Notes: generated by a model from the letters alone, not told the origin. Shown: positions 8,090-17,566, counted from the first letter of the stretch. The stretch is DNA of 64,000 bases from DATMER01 sp031390755 (GCA_031390755.1 JANMTS010000148.1:1-64000), one strand, 5' to 3'. Numbers and translations are program-made.

Positions 8090-9043
8090 ATGCAGAGCAC
8101 TGACGCTTCCTTCGACGCCCAACTCGTAGATCTCCGCAAACGGATTGAAGAGCTTGAGGGCTACCCCGCGGGGGGCGGCCACGAGAAGGAGCTCGAGCGT
8201 CTGCGCGTGACCCTCAAGAAGTCCACGTCCGACGTCTTCGGCGGCCTTACCCGCTGGCAGAAGACGCTCGTCGCCCGGCATCAGGACCGGCCCTATACGC
8301 TCGACTACATCGGCGCCCTCATGGAGGACTGGGTCGAGTTGCACGGCGACCGCGCGTTCTCGGACGACCCGGCCATCGTCTCCGGCCTCGCGACGTTCCG
8401 CGGGCGCAGCGTGGCCGTGATCGGCCATCAGAAGGGCCGCGACACCAAGGAGCGGATCTACCGCAACTTCGGCCAGCCGCGCCCGGACGGCTACCGCAAG
8501 GCGCTGCGCATCATGAAGATGGCCGAGCGCTTCGGGCTGCCCGTCCTCACCTTCATCGACACGGCCGGCGCCTATCCGGGGCTCGACGCCGAGGAGCGCG
8601 GACAGGCCGAGGCCATCGCCCGCAATCTTCTGGAGATGTCGATCCTGCGCGTGCCCGTGGTGGTGACCGTCACCGGCGAAGGCGGAAGCGGGGGAGCGCT
8701 GGCGCTCGGCGTCGGCGACCGCGTGTACATCCTGGAGTACGCCACCTACTCGGTGATCTCGCCCGAGGGCTGCGCGGCGATCCTCTGGAAGGACCAGAAC
8801 AAGAAGGCCGAGGCCGCCGACGCCATGAAGATCACCGCCCCCGACCTCCTCGAGCTGGGCGTCGTGGACGCGATCATCCCCGAGCCGCCGGGCGGCGCCC
8901 ACACCGATCCCGAGACCATGTGCCGCCGGGTCGGCGACGTGGTCGACAACGCCCTCGCCGAGCTGACGCGCTTGAGCGCCGCCGACCTCGTCGCCCGCCG
9001 GTACGCCCGCTTCCGGACCCTCGGGGTCTACGACGAGCCCTAG
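8090..9043 (+). CDS. accA: Acetyl-CoA carboxylase carboxyltransferase subunit alpha
   Basis: 317 residues, normal for AccA. N-terminal helix with RKRIEELEG, then LDYIGALMEDWVELHGDRAF, GRSVAVIGHQKGRDTKERIYRNFG, TFIDTAGAYPG and GEGGSGGALALGVGD, the alpha-subunit carboxyl-CoA binding motifs. With AccD (not in window) it transfers carboxyl from biotin-BCCP to acetyl-CoA, giving malonyl-CoA for fatty acid synthesis in the cytoplasm. First gene of a 15-kb co-directional run; recJ starts 13 bp after its stop. No Shine-Dalgarno stands before the ATG, consistent with leaderless initiation from the promoter just upstream. Confidence 0.97.
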   Translation: MQSTDASFDAQLVDLRKRIEELEGYPAGGGHEKELERLRVTLKKSTSDVFGGLTRWQKTLVARHQDRPYTLDYIGALMEDWVELHGDRAFSDDPAIVSGLATFRGRSVAVIGHQKGRDTKERIYRNFGQPRPDGYRKALRIMKMAERFGLPVLTFIDTAGAYPGLDAEERGQAEAIARNLLEMSILRVPVVVTVTGEGGSGGALALGVGDRVYILEYATYSVISPEGCAAILWKDQNKKAEAADAMKITAPDLLELGVVDAIIPEPPGGAHTDPETMCRRVGDVVDNALAELTRLSAADLVARRYARFRTLGVYDEP

Positions 9044-9056
9044 AGCTCCCGACCGC

Positions 9057-10769
9057 ATGGAGTGGGTCGCCGCGCAGGTGCCTGCGTCCGCTTCCGACTT
9101 GGAGCGGGCCGGCTTCGAGCCCTGGCTTGCCGTGGCGCTCGCGCATCGGGGCGTCCTGGATGCCGGCGCGGCCGAGCGCTTCCTCAACCCCTCCCTCGAC
9201 CAGCTCCACGATCCCTTCCTTCTGGCCGGCATGCAGGAGGGCGTCGAGCGGCTGCTGCGCGCCCGTGACCTGAAAGAGAAAGTGGCGATCGTTGGCGACT
9301 ACGACGTCGACGGCGTCACCTCCACGGCGCTGCTGCTCGCCGTGTTCGCGGCCTGCCAGATCGAGGCGATCCCCATCCTGCCGCACCGGTTGAAGGAAGG
9401 TTACGGCTTCCAGCCGGTCCACGTGGACCGCGCCGCCGCCGAGGGCTGCAAGCTCATCGTCACGGCCGACTGCGGCAGCTCGTCCGCGACCGCGGTCGAG
9501 CATGCCCACGCATCCGGCATCGACGTGCTCGTCACCGACCATCACCTTCCCGGCTGCGAGCTGCCCGCGGGAACGCTGCACATCAACCCCCGGCAGGCCC
9601 ACTGCACCTACCCGTTCCGCGACCTGGCCGCGGTCGGCCTCGCATTCAAGCTCTGCCAGGCCGTGGCCGGACGCTGCGGCCGCAACGTGGACCCGGCCCG
9701 GCTTCTCCGCATCGCCTGCCTCGGCACCATCGCCGACCTCGTGCCGCTCCAGGGCGAAAACCGCGTGATCGCGGCGCTCGGGCTGCGCGCCCTGGCCGAG
9801 CCGCGGTCCGAGGGGCTCAAGGCGCTCATCAAGCAGTCCGGCATCAAGCCGCCGTTCAACGCGGCCGACGTCGGCTACCGCCTCGGACCCCGGATCAACG
9901 CCGCGGGCCGGCTCGACAACTCGCAGAAGGCGCTGGATCTCCTCATGAGCCGGGACGCGGGGCAGGCCACCGCGCTCGCCGCGGAGCTGGACGCCTGGAA
10001 CCGCGAGCGCCAGACGGAAGAGGCCAAGGTCGTGGACGAGGCGCGGCGCCGGGTTCTGGAGAGCGCCGGCGACGGCGAGCTGCCGCCGGTGCTCGTGGCG
10101 TGGGACGAGGGCTGGCACAAGGGTGTAGTCGGCGTCGCGGCCGGCCGGCTGGCCAAGGAGCTGCACCGCCCGACCCTGCTGCTCGCGGTGGAAGGGGAGC
10201 TCGCCACGGGCTCGGGCCGCAGCGTGCCGGGGCTGGAGCTGCACTCCTTCCTCGGCCGTTGGCGCGACCGCCTGGAGCGCTTCGGCGGCCACGCGCAGGC
10301 CGTGGGGCTGACCGCGCGGCTCGACCGGCTCGACGGTCTTCGGCAGGAGTGGGAGGCGGCGGGCCGCGAATGGCCGGCGTCCGTGCTCACCGGCCGCCAC
10401 GAGTACGAGCTGCATCTGAAGCCGCATCAGGTTTCAGCGGCGCTGCTCAAGGATCTCTCCCGGCTGGAACCGTTCGGCCAGGGCAACCCGCGTCCGCTCG
10501 TGCGGACCGGCCCGCTGCGGCTCGACGGCGCGCCGCGGGCGTTCGGCGGCGGGCACCTGTCGGCGCGCACCCGCGGCGACGACGGCGCGATCGTCGAGCT
10601 GGTGGGGTGGGGCTGGCAGGGCCGCGCCGAGGACCTGGACGGAGCGTTCGAGGTTCTCGGGTATCTGGAGGGCGACTCCTACAAGGGGGGCGCGGTGCTC
10701 CGGCTCGTCGACGCCCGGGGATTGATCCCGGACCCGATCCCGGACCCGATCCCCCGGCCGATCCCATAG
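9057..10769 (+). CDS. recJ: Single-stranded-DNA-specific exonuclease RecJ
   Basis: 570 residues. DHH-family motifs: VGDYDVDGVTSTALL (about 79-93), TADCGSS, VTDHHLPG (DHH near residue 161), the GTIADLVPL segment and the later GHAQAVGLT/GRINAAGRLD-type motifs supply the two-metal site. A 5'-3' ssDNA exonuclease used in recombination and mismatch repair. The C-terminus ends in a DPIPDPIPRPIP tail made by a 12-bp in-frame repeat, which looks like a recent microsatellite rather than a conserved domain. Its TAG stop lies within the TAGAAT that precedes the next gene. Confidence 0.95.
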   Translation: MEWVAAQVPASASDLERAGFEPWLAVALAHRGVLDAGAAERFLNPSLDQLHDPFLLAGMQEGVERLLRARDLKEKVAIVGDYDVDGVTSTALLLAVFAACQIEAIPILPHRLKEGYGFQPVHVDRAAAEGCKLIVTADCGSSSATAVEHAHASGIDVLVTDHHLPGCELPAGTLHINPRQAHCTYPFRDLAAVGLAFKLCQAVAGRCGRNVDPARLLRIACLGTIADLVPLQGENRVIAALGLRALAEPRSEGLKALIKQSGIKPPFNAADVGYRLGPRINAAGRLDNSQKALDLLMSRDAGQATALAAELDAWNRERQTEEAKVVDEARRRVLESAGDGELPPVLVAWDEGWHKGVVGVAAGRLAKELHRPTLLLAVEGELATGSGRSVPGLELHSFLGRWRDRLERFGGHAQAVGLTARLDRLDGLRQEWEAAGREWPASVLTGRHEYELHLKPHQVSAALLKDLSRLEPFGQGNPRPLVRTGPLRLDGAPRAFGGGHLSARTRGDDGAIVELVGWGWQGRAEDLDGAFEVLGYLEGDSYKGGAVLRLVDARGLIPDPIPDPIPRPIP

Positions 10770-10772
10770 AAT
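10767..10772 (+). promoter_or_regulatory. Possible -10 element before the lptC/lptA gene
   Basis: TAGAAT overlaps the recJ stop codon and lies 9 bp before the ATG of the next gene, the same geometry as the accA and parA promoters. No good -35 is seen 17 bp upstream, so this is weak. Confidence 0.25.
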
Positions 10773-10781
10773 GGTCCCCTG

Positions 10782-12887
10782 ATGGCTCGATCCGGAATCC
10801 GCAACCTCCGCACGCTGCTCCTCGTCGTCATGGTCGCCGTCATCGGCGGCCTCGGGTTCCTGTTCGTCTTCGGCAAGTCCGGACAGCAGCCGCTCCGCAA
10901 ATCCCTGGAAGAGGACGAGCTCTCCCAGGCCGGCGAGGGCACCGCCCTCATCGGCGAGGACTTCGACTACACCTTCACCGAGCGCGAGCGGCCGATCTTC
11001 CGCATCCGCGGCGACAGCATCCGCGCCGACCAGGGCGGCACCATCTACCTCGACGGCGTCGGGCTCACCCTCTACGACGAGCAGAGCCGCGCCTACGAGG
11101 TCGAGAGCAAGGAAGCGAGCTTCAACCGCGAGAGCAACGAGGGCCGGCTGATCGGCAACGTGATCCTCAAGGGGAACGGGCTGATGCTGCGCACCAACCA
11201 GCTCAACATCAACGAGAAGGGCCGCGTGCTGGTCAGCCCGAAGCCAATCACCATGCGCTATGGGGACCAGTACCTGGCCAAGGCCGACAGGATGCGCGTC
11301 GACTTGAACGAGGAGATGTACGTCCTCGTCGGCAACACCCGCGTCGAGAGCCTGCCCGACGCGGAAATTCCGCTGGCGCTCTCCGCCGACCGCACCGTCT
11401 ACGAGCGCAAGAAGCTGCTGCTGCGGGTGGAGGGCAACGCCACGCTCAAGCGCGGCCGGGAGCTGGTCAAGGCGCAGCGCCTGAGCGCCTTCCTCACTCC
11501 GGACGAGAAGGCCCTGACCTTCATCAACGCGCACTGGAACGTCACCGGCCGGCTGGACGGCCCGGCCGCCAACCCCGAGGCCTCGGTGGTCCGCTTCGCC
11601 GGCCGCGACCTCGCGGTGCAGATGCAGCCGGACGCGGCGAATCAGCCGCGCAAGGTCATCCTCGAAGGCGGCGAGAAGAACCGCGCCATGATCGAAACCA
11701 CCGGCGCCGGCATCACCCGCACCCTGACCGCGCTACAGGTCGAGGCGATGCTCGCCATGGGCGTGATGACGGACGCCGAGGCCTTCGGCGGCGTCGAGCT
11801 GCGCGAGACCTCGCGCCTCGGCGGGGGAGGGCCGAAGGAGACGCGGCGGGCCGACGGCATGCGCGCCAGGGCCGGCTTCGGGCCGGGCGGGCAGCTCACC
11901 AAGCTGACCCTGATCAACAAGGTCGTCTTCCGCGATCCCAAGACCCGGGCCACCGGCAACCGCGCCATTCTCGACCTCGACGCCGGCCGCGGCGAGTTCT
12001 TCGGCGAGCCGGTCGAGATCGTCAGCGAGCGCGGCAAGATGACCTCGCCGCGCGTCCTCTACAACGTCGACAACCAGATCGTGAACGCGGTGGGCGGCGT
12101 GCGCGCCGTGCTGGAGCAGGTCGAGGACTCCGACCTCGCGGGCACCCCGCTGGGCGAGGGCGACGGCCCGGTCTTCGTCGAGTCGCGCGAGGCGTTCTGG
12201 CGGCAGAGCCCGTCGTCCTTCCTCTTCCGCGGCGACGTGCGCGCCTGGCGCGGCGAGAACCTCATGATCACCACCGAGCTCAAGGGCGACAAGGACGAGG
12301 ACCGGCTGACCGCGACCGGCGGCGTCAAGACGCTGTGGATCCCGGCCGGCACGACCGCTCCGGGCAAGGGACAGGCCAAGGGCAAACCGGCCGGCGGTGT
12401 CAGCGCCAAACGCGCGCCGGTCGAGGTCGTGGCCCAGGAGATGTCCTACCGCGAAGGCGCCGGGCTGCTCAACTACACGGGCGCCGTGCGCGTGGTCCAG
12501 GAGGGCAAGACCCTGACCTGCGAGCGCCTGGAGGTCAAGATCGGCGAAGACAACAAGGCCCAGGTCATGACCTGCCTCGGCGACGCCAGGATGAACGATC
12601 CCGCAGGAGGCCGGCTCATCACCGGGCAGAAGGCAGTGTACGATCTCGACGCGCGGCGCATGGAAGTGACCGGCGACAAGGTCACCATGAAGGACCGCGA
12701 AGGCAATGTGGTTCAAGGCAAGAGGGTCATCTACCTCGTGGACGAAGGCAAGGTCGAAGTGAAGAGCAAGAACGATACGGCCGCTCCGGCCACGCCGGCT
12801 GCGCCGGCCACACCGGTCGCGGCCGCTACGCCGACTCCGCCGCCGCCCGCGCCCGGAGCCGGAGCCGGGAGACCCGGACGGGAATGA
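10782..12887 (+). CDS. LptC-LptA-like LPS export protein (fused OstA-type domains)
   Basis: 701 residues, far longer than LptC or LptA (each near 190). One N-terminal membrane anchor (residues 10-30, LLLVVMVAVIGGLGFLFVF) is followed by an LptC-like jellyroll (about 50-200, including LTLYDEQSRAYEVESKEASF) and then several OstA/LptA-type beta repeats (LIGNVILKG, VEGNATLKRG, LFRGDVRAWRGENL, YTGAVRVVQEG, GDKVTMKDREGNVVQGKRV). It probably forms the periplasmic slide that carries LPS from the inner-membrane LptBFG to LptD. lptB follows with an ATGA overlap. The tail (AAPATPAAPATP then Pro-rich) is low complexity. Identity as an LPS transporter rests on fold-like motifs plus the lptB neighbour. Confidence 0.85.
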   Translation: MARSGIRNLRTLLLVVMVAVIGGLGFLFVFGKSGQQPLRKSLEEDELSQAGEGTALIGEDFDYTFTERERPIFRIRGDSIRADQGGTIYLDGVGLTLYDEQSRAYEVESKEASFNRESNEGRLIGNVILKGNGLMLRTNQLNINEKGRVLVSPKPITMRYGDQYLAKADRMRVDLNEEMYVLVGNTRVESLPDAEIPLALSADRTVYERKKLLLRVEGNATLKRGRELVKAQRLSAFLTPDEKALTFINAHWNVTGRLDGPAANPEASVVRFAGRDLAVQMQPDAANQPRKVILEGGEKNRAMIETTGAGITRTLTALQVEAMLAMGVMTDAEAFGGVELRETSRLGGGGPKETRRADGMRARAGFGPGGQLTKLTLINKVVFRDPKTRATGNRAILDLDAGRGEFFGEPVEIVSERGKMTSPRVLYNVDNQIVNAVGGVRAVLEQVEDSDLAGTPLGEGDGPVFVESREAFWRQSPSSFLFRGDVRAWRGENLMITTELKGDKDEDRLTATGGVKTLWIPAGTTAPGKGQAKGKPAGGVSAKRAPVEVVAQEMSYREGAGLLNYTGAVRVVQEGKTLTCERLEVKIGEDNKAQVMTCLGDARMNDPAGGRLITGQKAVYDLDARRMEVTGDKVTMKDREGNVVQGKRVIYLVDEGKVEVKSKNDTAAPATPAAPATPVAAATPTPPPPAPGAGAGRPGRE

Positions 12888-13729
12888 CTGCGCGCATCGC
12901 ATCCGGGGCTCCCGGAATCACCAGCCATCGAGGCCCCGGCCCATCGAACGGCCCATCGAACGGCCCATCCAAGATGACCGCGGACATCACGCTGCCGGAG
13001 GAGCGCAAGCAGAGGCTCACCACCGCGAACCTGAGAAAGGTCTATCGCGGCCGGGCCGTGGTGAAGGACGTGTCGGTCGAGGTCGGCCCTGGCGAGATCG
13101 TCGGCCTGCTCGGGCCGAACGGCGCGGGCAAGACCACGACCTTCTACATGGTCGTCGGCCTGACGCCGCCGGACTCCGGCCACGTCTTCCTGGGGAAGGA
13201 AGACATCACCGAGCTTCCCATGTACCTGCGGGCGCAGCGGGGGATCAGCTACCTGCCGCAGGAGCCGTCCGTCTTCCGGCGCATGAGCGTCGAGGACAAC
13301 CTGCGGGCGATCTTCGAGACCCTCGATCTGTCGCACGCGGAGCAGGAGCGGCGCATCGACCAGCTCATCGCCGACTTCGGTCTGGCCAAGGTCCGCAAGA
13401 ACCGCGGCGACTCCCTGTCGGGCGGCGAGCGGCGCCGGGTCGAGATTGCGCGTGCGCTCGTGATCAGCCCATGGTATATCCTTCTGGATGAGCCCTTCGC
13501 CGGCATCGACCCGATCGCGGTCCTGGACATTCAGGGGATCATCCGCCATCTGAAGTCGATGGGCATCGGGATTCTCATCACCGACCACAACGTTCGGGAA
13601 ACGCTGAAAATCACGGATCGGGCCTACATCATCAACAATGGCGAAATTCTCCGTGCCGGTACGCCCGGCGAGCTGTCCGCGGACCCCCAGGTCCGGAAGA
13701 TCTACCTCGGTGAAGAGTTCACCCTCTAG
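12884..13729 (+). CDS. lptB: LPS export ABC transporter ATP-binding protein LptB
   Basis: Start chosen at the ATG that overlaps the upstream TGA (ATGA), giving 281 residues; the conserved domain only begins near a second ATG at 12974 (MTADITLP), and the intervening GPSNGPSNGPSK is a short in-frame repeat, so the shorter 251-residue form is a real alternative. ABC motifs: LLGPNGAGKTTTFY Walker A, LPQEPSVFRRMSVEDNL Q-loop, LSGGERRRVEIARAL signature, ILLDEPFAGIDPI Walker B, ITDHNVRETL His switch. It energises LPS extraction with LptF/LptG, here fused at 25607-28006. Followed 18 bp later by rpoN, a common bacterial order. Confidence 0.96.
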   Translation: MTARIASGAPGITSHRGPGPSNGPSNGPSKMTADITLPEERKQRLTTANLRKVYRGRAVVKDVSVEVGPGEIVGLLGPNGAGKTTTFYMVVGLTPPDSGHVFLGKEDITELPMYLRAQRGISYLPQEPSVFRRMSVEDNLRAIFETLDLSHAEQERRIDQLIADFGLAKVRKNRGDSLSGGERRRVEIARALVISPWYILLDEPFAGIDPIAVLDIQGIIRHLKSMGIGILITDHNVRETLKITDRAYIINNGEILRAGTPGELSADPQVRKIYLGEEFTL

Positions 13730-13747
13730 AGCAGCCGGACCCACCGC

Positions 13748-15226
13748 ATGGCGTTAGAGCAAAAACTTTCCCTCAAGATGTCGCAGAAGCTGGTGATGAC
13801 GCCGTCACTCCAGCAGGCGATCAAGCTGTTGCAGATGACCCGGATGGAGCTCGACACCCTCCTGACCCAGGAGCTGGTCGAGAACCCCGTGCTCGAAGAG
13901 TCGTCCGAGATCATGGAGTCGGACGAGACCGCGGTACCGGAAGAGCCCGTCGAAGCCCCCGCCGAGACCACCGAGACCCTGGATCACACCGAGTCGATGG
14001 AGAACATCGACCTCGACGCCTACTTCGGGGACTACTGGGAAGCCGGGCCGGGCCAGTCGTCCATGATGGAGGACCGCGAAGAGCCGCCGATCGAAAACAG
14101 CCTCTCCCGCGAGCCCGATCTCTACGATCACCTCCTCTGGCAGCTCCACATGGCCGACATCACGCCGCGCCAGCGGGAGATCGGCGAGCTGATCATCGGC
14201 AACCTGAACCCGGACGGGTTCCTGGTCGCCACGCCCGAAGAGATCCTGGAGATGGGGGAGACGGAGGGCAACGGCAACGGCGACGGCCGCGGCTACTCCC
14301 TGGAAGAGTTCCAGGACGCGCTGCGCCTCGTGCGCAGCCTTGATCCGCCGGGCATCGCCTGCCGCGACCTCCAGGAGAGCCTGATCCTCCAGATGGATCT
14401 CCGGGAGGTGGAGCCGGAAGCGCTCGTCCGCCGCATGATCCAGGAGGCCTGGGATCTCGTGCTCCGGCGCCAGTTCCCGGCCGTGGCCAAGAAGCTGGGC
14501 GTCGAGCTGGCCGAGCTCGAGGAGGCCGTCGACCTGATCCGCACCCTGGAGACCAACCCGGGGCGCAAGTTCAGCACCGAGCGGCCGCACTACATCGAGC
14601 CCGACGTCTTCGTGCGCAAGGTCGGCGACGAGTACGTGATCCAGCTCAACGACGACGGCCTGCCCCGCCTTCGGGTCAGCCGCGCGTACCGCCGGATGCT
14701 CCAGACCATGCGCACCGAAGGCCGGCAGTCCGAGGCCCAGCAGTTCATCAAGGACAAGATCCGCTCGGCGGTCTGGCTCATCAAGAGCCTCGACCAGCGC
14801 CAGCGGACCATCTACAAGGTGGCCTCCTCGATCATCCGCCAGCAGCGCGAGTTCATGGACCGGGGCATCGAGCACCTGCGTCCGATGGTGCTGCGCGACG
14901 TGGCCGAGGACATCGGCATGCACGAGTCCACGGTCAGCCGGGTGGTTTCGAACAAGTACATGCACACCCATCGGGGCCTGTTCCCGATGAAATTCTTCTT
15001 CCACAGCGGCATCGACCGGGAGTACGGGGACAACATCTCCTCGCTCACGGTCAAGCGGAAGATCGAGCAGATGATCCAGGCGGAGGACCCGAAGCGGCCC
15101 CTGTCGGACAGCGAGCTCATGCGGATCCTCAACCGGGAGGGCATCCAGATCGCCCGCCGGACCGTCGCCAAGTACCGCGACGAGCTGAGCATCCCCTCTT
15201 CCACGGACCGCAAGCAGATCTTCTAG
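13748..15226 (+). CDS. rpoN: RNA polymerase sigma-54 factor RpoN
   Basis: 492 residues. Gln-rich region I (QKLSLKMSQKLVMTPSLQQAIKLLQM), an acidic linker (about 55-115), the core-binding domain (RQREIGELIIGNLNPDGFL) and, at the C-terminus, the HTH (LRDVAEDIGMHESTVSRV) and RpoN box ARRTVAKYRDEL. It directs transcription from -24/-12 promoters with enhancer-binding proteins; an NtrC-type activator lies at 41645-43027. Next to lptB and the PTS genes as in many Proteobacteria. Confidence 0.98.
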   Translation: MALEQKLSLKMSQKLVMTPSLQQAIKLLQMTRMELDTLLTQELVENPVLEESSEIMESDETAVPEEPVEAPAETTETLDHTESMENIDLDAYFGDYWEAGPGQSSMMEDREEPPIENSLSREPDLYDHLLWQLHMADITPRQREIGELIIGNLNPDGFLVATPEEILEMGETEGNGNGDGRGYSLEEFQDALRLVRSLDPPGIACRDLQESLILQMDLREVEPEALVRRMIQEAWDLVLRRQFPAVAKKLGVELAELEEAVDLIRTLETNPGRKFSTERPHYIEPDVFVRKVGDEYVIQLNDDGLPRLRVSRAYRRMLQTMRTEGRQSEAQQFIKDKIRSAVWLIKSLDQRQRTIYKVASSIIRQQREFMDRGIEHLRPMVLRDVAEDIGMHESTVSRVVSNKYMHTHRGLFPMKFFFHSGIDREYGDNISSLTVKRKIEQMIQAEDPKRPLSDSELMRILNREGIQIARRTVAKYRDELSIPSSTDRKQIF

Positions 15227-15235
15227 GCGGGCGTC

Positions 15236-15718
15236 TTGGGCCTCGGGTCTCTGACTCGTCCGGAGCTGATCCTCTCGGACCTCTCCGGTCTCTCTGGTCT
15301 CTCCGGGGTGGAGCCCGCCGCAGTCCTGCGGGCGTTCGCGGACCGGATCGCGAAGGCGGGGGTGGTGCCCGCGGGGACGAACGGCGAGGAGCTGTTCCGT
15401 CGCCTGTGGGAGCGCGAGCAGCTCAGCTCGACCGGCATCGGAGACGGGATCGCGATCCCGCACTGCAAGATGCCGGGGCTGCGGCAGCCGGTCCTGGCCG
15501 TGGGGACCGCGCCGCAGGGGATCGACTTCGGCGCCGCCGACGGGAAGCCGGTGACGCTGGTCTTCTGCGTCGTCTCGCCGGAGGCCGCTCCTTCGGAGCA
15601 CCTGCGCGTGCTCGCGGCGATCTCGCGGTGGATCAAGGCGGACCGCCACGCCGAGCGCATCCTGGAGCTGGAAGACGCCGCGGCGGTCTACCGGTTCCTC
15701 CAGGAGGAGGTTGGCTGA
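15236..15718 (+). CDS. ptsN: PTS EIIA-Ntr/fructose-type phosphocarrier
   Basis: 160 residues from a TTG start. The segment ERE.LSSTGIGDGIAIPHCK carries the phosphorylated His of the PTS EIIA-2 family; VVSPEAAPSEHLRVLAAISRWI is the typical helical half. A short LSGLSGLSG repeat in the N-terminus comes from a 9-bp tandem repeat. Its TGA overlaps the hprK ATG by one base. Next to rpoN and hprK, it probably serves as a regulatory phosphoprotein, since no sugar permease (EIIB/EIIC) is present. Confidence 0.9.
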   Translation: MGLGSLTRPELILSDLSGLSGLSGVEPAAVLRAFADRIAKAGVVPAGTNGEELFRRLWEREQLSSTGIGDGIAIPHCKMPGLRQPVLAVGTAPQGIDFGAADGKPVTLVFCVVSPEAAPSEHLRVLAAISRWIKADRHAERILELEDAAAVYRFLQEEVG

Positions 15719-16698
15719 TGAGTGACGACGCCGACAACGCCGACAACACCCCCCATGTGAAGGTCTCCGAGCTGCTCAGCGAGGAGCTCGACTATCTCCA
15801 CCTGGCGGTGATCTCCGGCGAGTCGCACCTCGACAACCGCATCACCCACCCCCGGGTGCAGAAGCCCGGCCTGGCGTTCGCCGGCTACTATCCCTACATC
15901 AAGCCGGGCCGCGTCCAGATCGTGGGCGAGAGCGAGACCGAGTACCTGAAGACCCTGCCGGACGAGGACCGCCAGCTCCGCCTCGACACCATCGCCAGCC
16001 TGCCGGTGCCGGTCTTCGTCATCACCAAGGGCATCGATCCGCTGCCCGGCTTCCTGGCCAGCTGCCAGAGCCGCGAGGTGCCGGTGCTGTCCTCGAGCGC
16101 GCTGTCCTCGACCGTCATCAAGGGGATCAGCTACTTCCTGGAAGACCACCTCGTGCCGTCCACCTCCATGCACGGCGTGCTCCTGGAGATCTACGGCCTG
16201 GGCGTGCTCCTCCTCGGCGACAGCGGGGTAGGGAAGAGCGAGTCCGCCCTCGACCTCATCACCCGCGGGCACAGCCTGGTGGCCGACGACAAGGTAACCA
16301 TCAAGCGCTATCCGAACGGCGAGCTCGTCGGCTACAGCGAGGGCGCCCTGCGCCATCACATGGAGCTGCGCGGCATCGGCATCATCAACGTCCAGGATCT
16401 CTTCGGCCTGGCCTCCGTGCGCGAGCGCACCGCCGTCGACCTCGTCGTCGAGCTGGAGCACTGGCAGGCAGGCCACGCGTACGATCGCCTCGGCCTCGAC
16501 GAGACCCTCTTCCACATCCTCGACACGCCCTGTCCGTACATCCGGATGCCGGTCGCGCTCGGCAGAAACGTCAGCATTCTTGTTGAAATAGCAGCGCGCA
16601 ATCATGTTCTCAAGCTCCAGGGCCATCACTCCGCCCGGGAGTTCGCGCGCAAACTCGAGGCTCAGCTTGAGCGAAACCGCAAAACCAACACCCGCTAA
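15718..16698 (+). CDS. hprK: HPr kinase/phosphorylase
   Basis: 326 residues. The start is set by the TGATG overlap with the EIIA gene and an AGGAGGAGG ribosome site just before. Walker A GDSGVGKSE, the HPrK signature MELRGIGIINVQDLFG and the catalytic GHSLVADDKV segment are intact. It phosphorylates or dephosphorylates a Ser on HPr (Ser in KSILGVL of the HPr at 18141-18410) in response to metabolites. The N-terminus DDADNADNTPH carries a short in-frame repeat. Overlaps rapZ. Confidence 0.97.
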   Translation: MSDDADNADNTPHVKVSELLSEELDYLHLAVISGESHLDNRITHPRVQKPGLAFAGYYPYIKPGRVQIVGESETEYLKTLPDEDRQLRLDTIASLPVPVFVITKGIDPLPGFLASCQSREVPVLSSSALSSTVIKGISYFLEDHLVPSTSMHGVLLEIYGLGVLLLGDSGVGKSESALDLITRGHSLVADDKVTIKRYPNGELVGYSEGALRHHMELRGIGIINVQDLFGLASVRERTAVDLVVELEHWQAGHAYDRLGLDETLFHILDTPCPYIRMPVALGRNVSILVEIAARNHVLKLQGHHSAREFARKLEAQLERNRKTNTR

Positions 16699-17566
16699 GC
16701 CTGCCAAGCCGCGGCTGGTGCTGATCACCGGTCTCTCGGGCTCGGGCAAGAGCGTGGTCGCGAAGTGCTTCGAGGATCTCGGCTTCTACACCGTCGACAA
16801 CCTCCCGTTGCCGCTGCTCCAGCAGTTCCTGGAGCGCCCGCTGGAGCTGGTGCGCGGCTACGACCGGATCGCCGTGGTCACAGACGTGCGGGCGCCCGGC
16901 TTCGCGGACGAGTTCCCGCGCCTGTTCGCCGAGATCGACCGGTCCCGGATCGAGCCGACCCTGCTGTTCCTGGAGGCCTCGGACGAGCTGCTCGTGCGGC
17001 GGTTCTCCGAGACCCGCCGGCCGCATCCGCTGGCGCCCGACAAGGCGGTCATCGAAGGCATCCTCAAGGAGCGGGAGATCCTGGCCGAGCTGCGCGCCTC
17101 GGCCGACCGGGTGTTCGACACGACCACCTGGTCGATCCACGAGATCCGCAGCCAGGTCTTCCGGGATTTCGCCAGCAGCCCGGACGAAGAGCCGGGCATG
17201 GTGGTCTCCCTGGTCAGCTTCGGCTTCAAGCACGGCATCCCCTACGGCACGGACCTGCTGTTCGACATGAGGTTCCTTCCCAATCCCCACTTCGTTCCGG
17301 GCCTGCGCGAGCAGACGGGGCAGGACGAGGCCGTGCAGGAGTACCTCGACCGGCAGCCCGACTTCGAAGAGGTCGTCACCCGGCTGACCGACCTGCTCCA
17401 GTTCCTCCTGCCGAGATACCGGAAGGAGAACCGGAGCTATGTTTCCGTGGCGATCGGCTGCACCGGCGGACGCCACCGCTCCGTGGCCGTGAGCGAGCGC
17501 CTGAAGGCGGGGCTCGACGGGTCCGGCTGGCCCTCCCGGCTGATTCACCGGGATATTTCCCGATGA
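16667..17566 (+). CDS. rapZ: RNase adapter RapZ (YvcJ-like nucleotide-binding protein)
   Basis: About 299 residues from a TTG at 16667 preceded by GAGG six bases upstream; an ATG at 16604 is also in frame but would extend deep into hprK. Walker A ITGLSGSGKS, FYTVDNLPLPLLQQF, FLEASDELLVRRFSETRRPHPL, SFGFKHGIPYGTDLLFDMRFLPNPH and IGCTGGRHRSV are all family hallmarks. It acts in nucleotide or small-RNA dependent control of envelope precursor synthesis in E. coli; its role here is unknown, but its place between HprK and EIIA-Man is widely conserved. The N-terminal AKPTPAKPAKP is repeat-derived. Confidence 0.96.
   Translation: MSETAKPTPAKPAKPRLVLITGLSGSGKSVVAKCFEDLGFYTVDNLPLPLLQQFLERPLELVRGYDRIAVVTDVRAPGFADEFPRLFAEIDRSRIEPTLLFLEASDELLVRRFSETRRPHPLAPDKAVIEGILKEREILAELRASADRVFDTTTWSIHEIRSQVFRDFASSPDEEPGMVVSLVSFGFKHGIPYGTDLLFDMRFLPNPHFVPGLREQTGQDEAVQEYLDRQPDFEEVVTRLTDLLQFLLPRYRKENRSYVSVAIGCTGGRHRSVAVSERLKAGLDGSGWPSRLIHRDISR

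Noticed and set aside
10100..12883. Long plus-strand open frame running from recJ through the lptC/lptA gene into lptB
   Set aside because: Only its end (lptB) has protein motifs; the rest is an Arg/Pro/Gly-rich shadow of recJ and the Lpt gene in another frame.
16604..16666. ATG at 16604 as the rapZ start
   Set aside because: It would overlap hprK by 95 bp and adds residues unlike RapZ; the TTG at 16667 has a GAGG ribosome site at proper distance.
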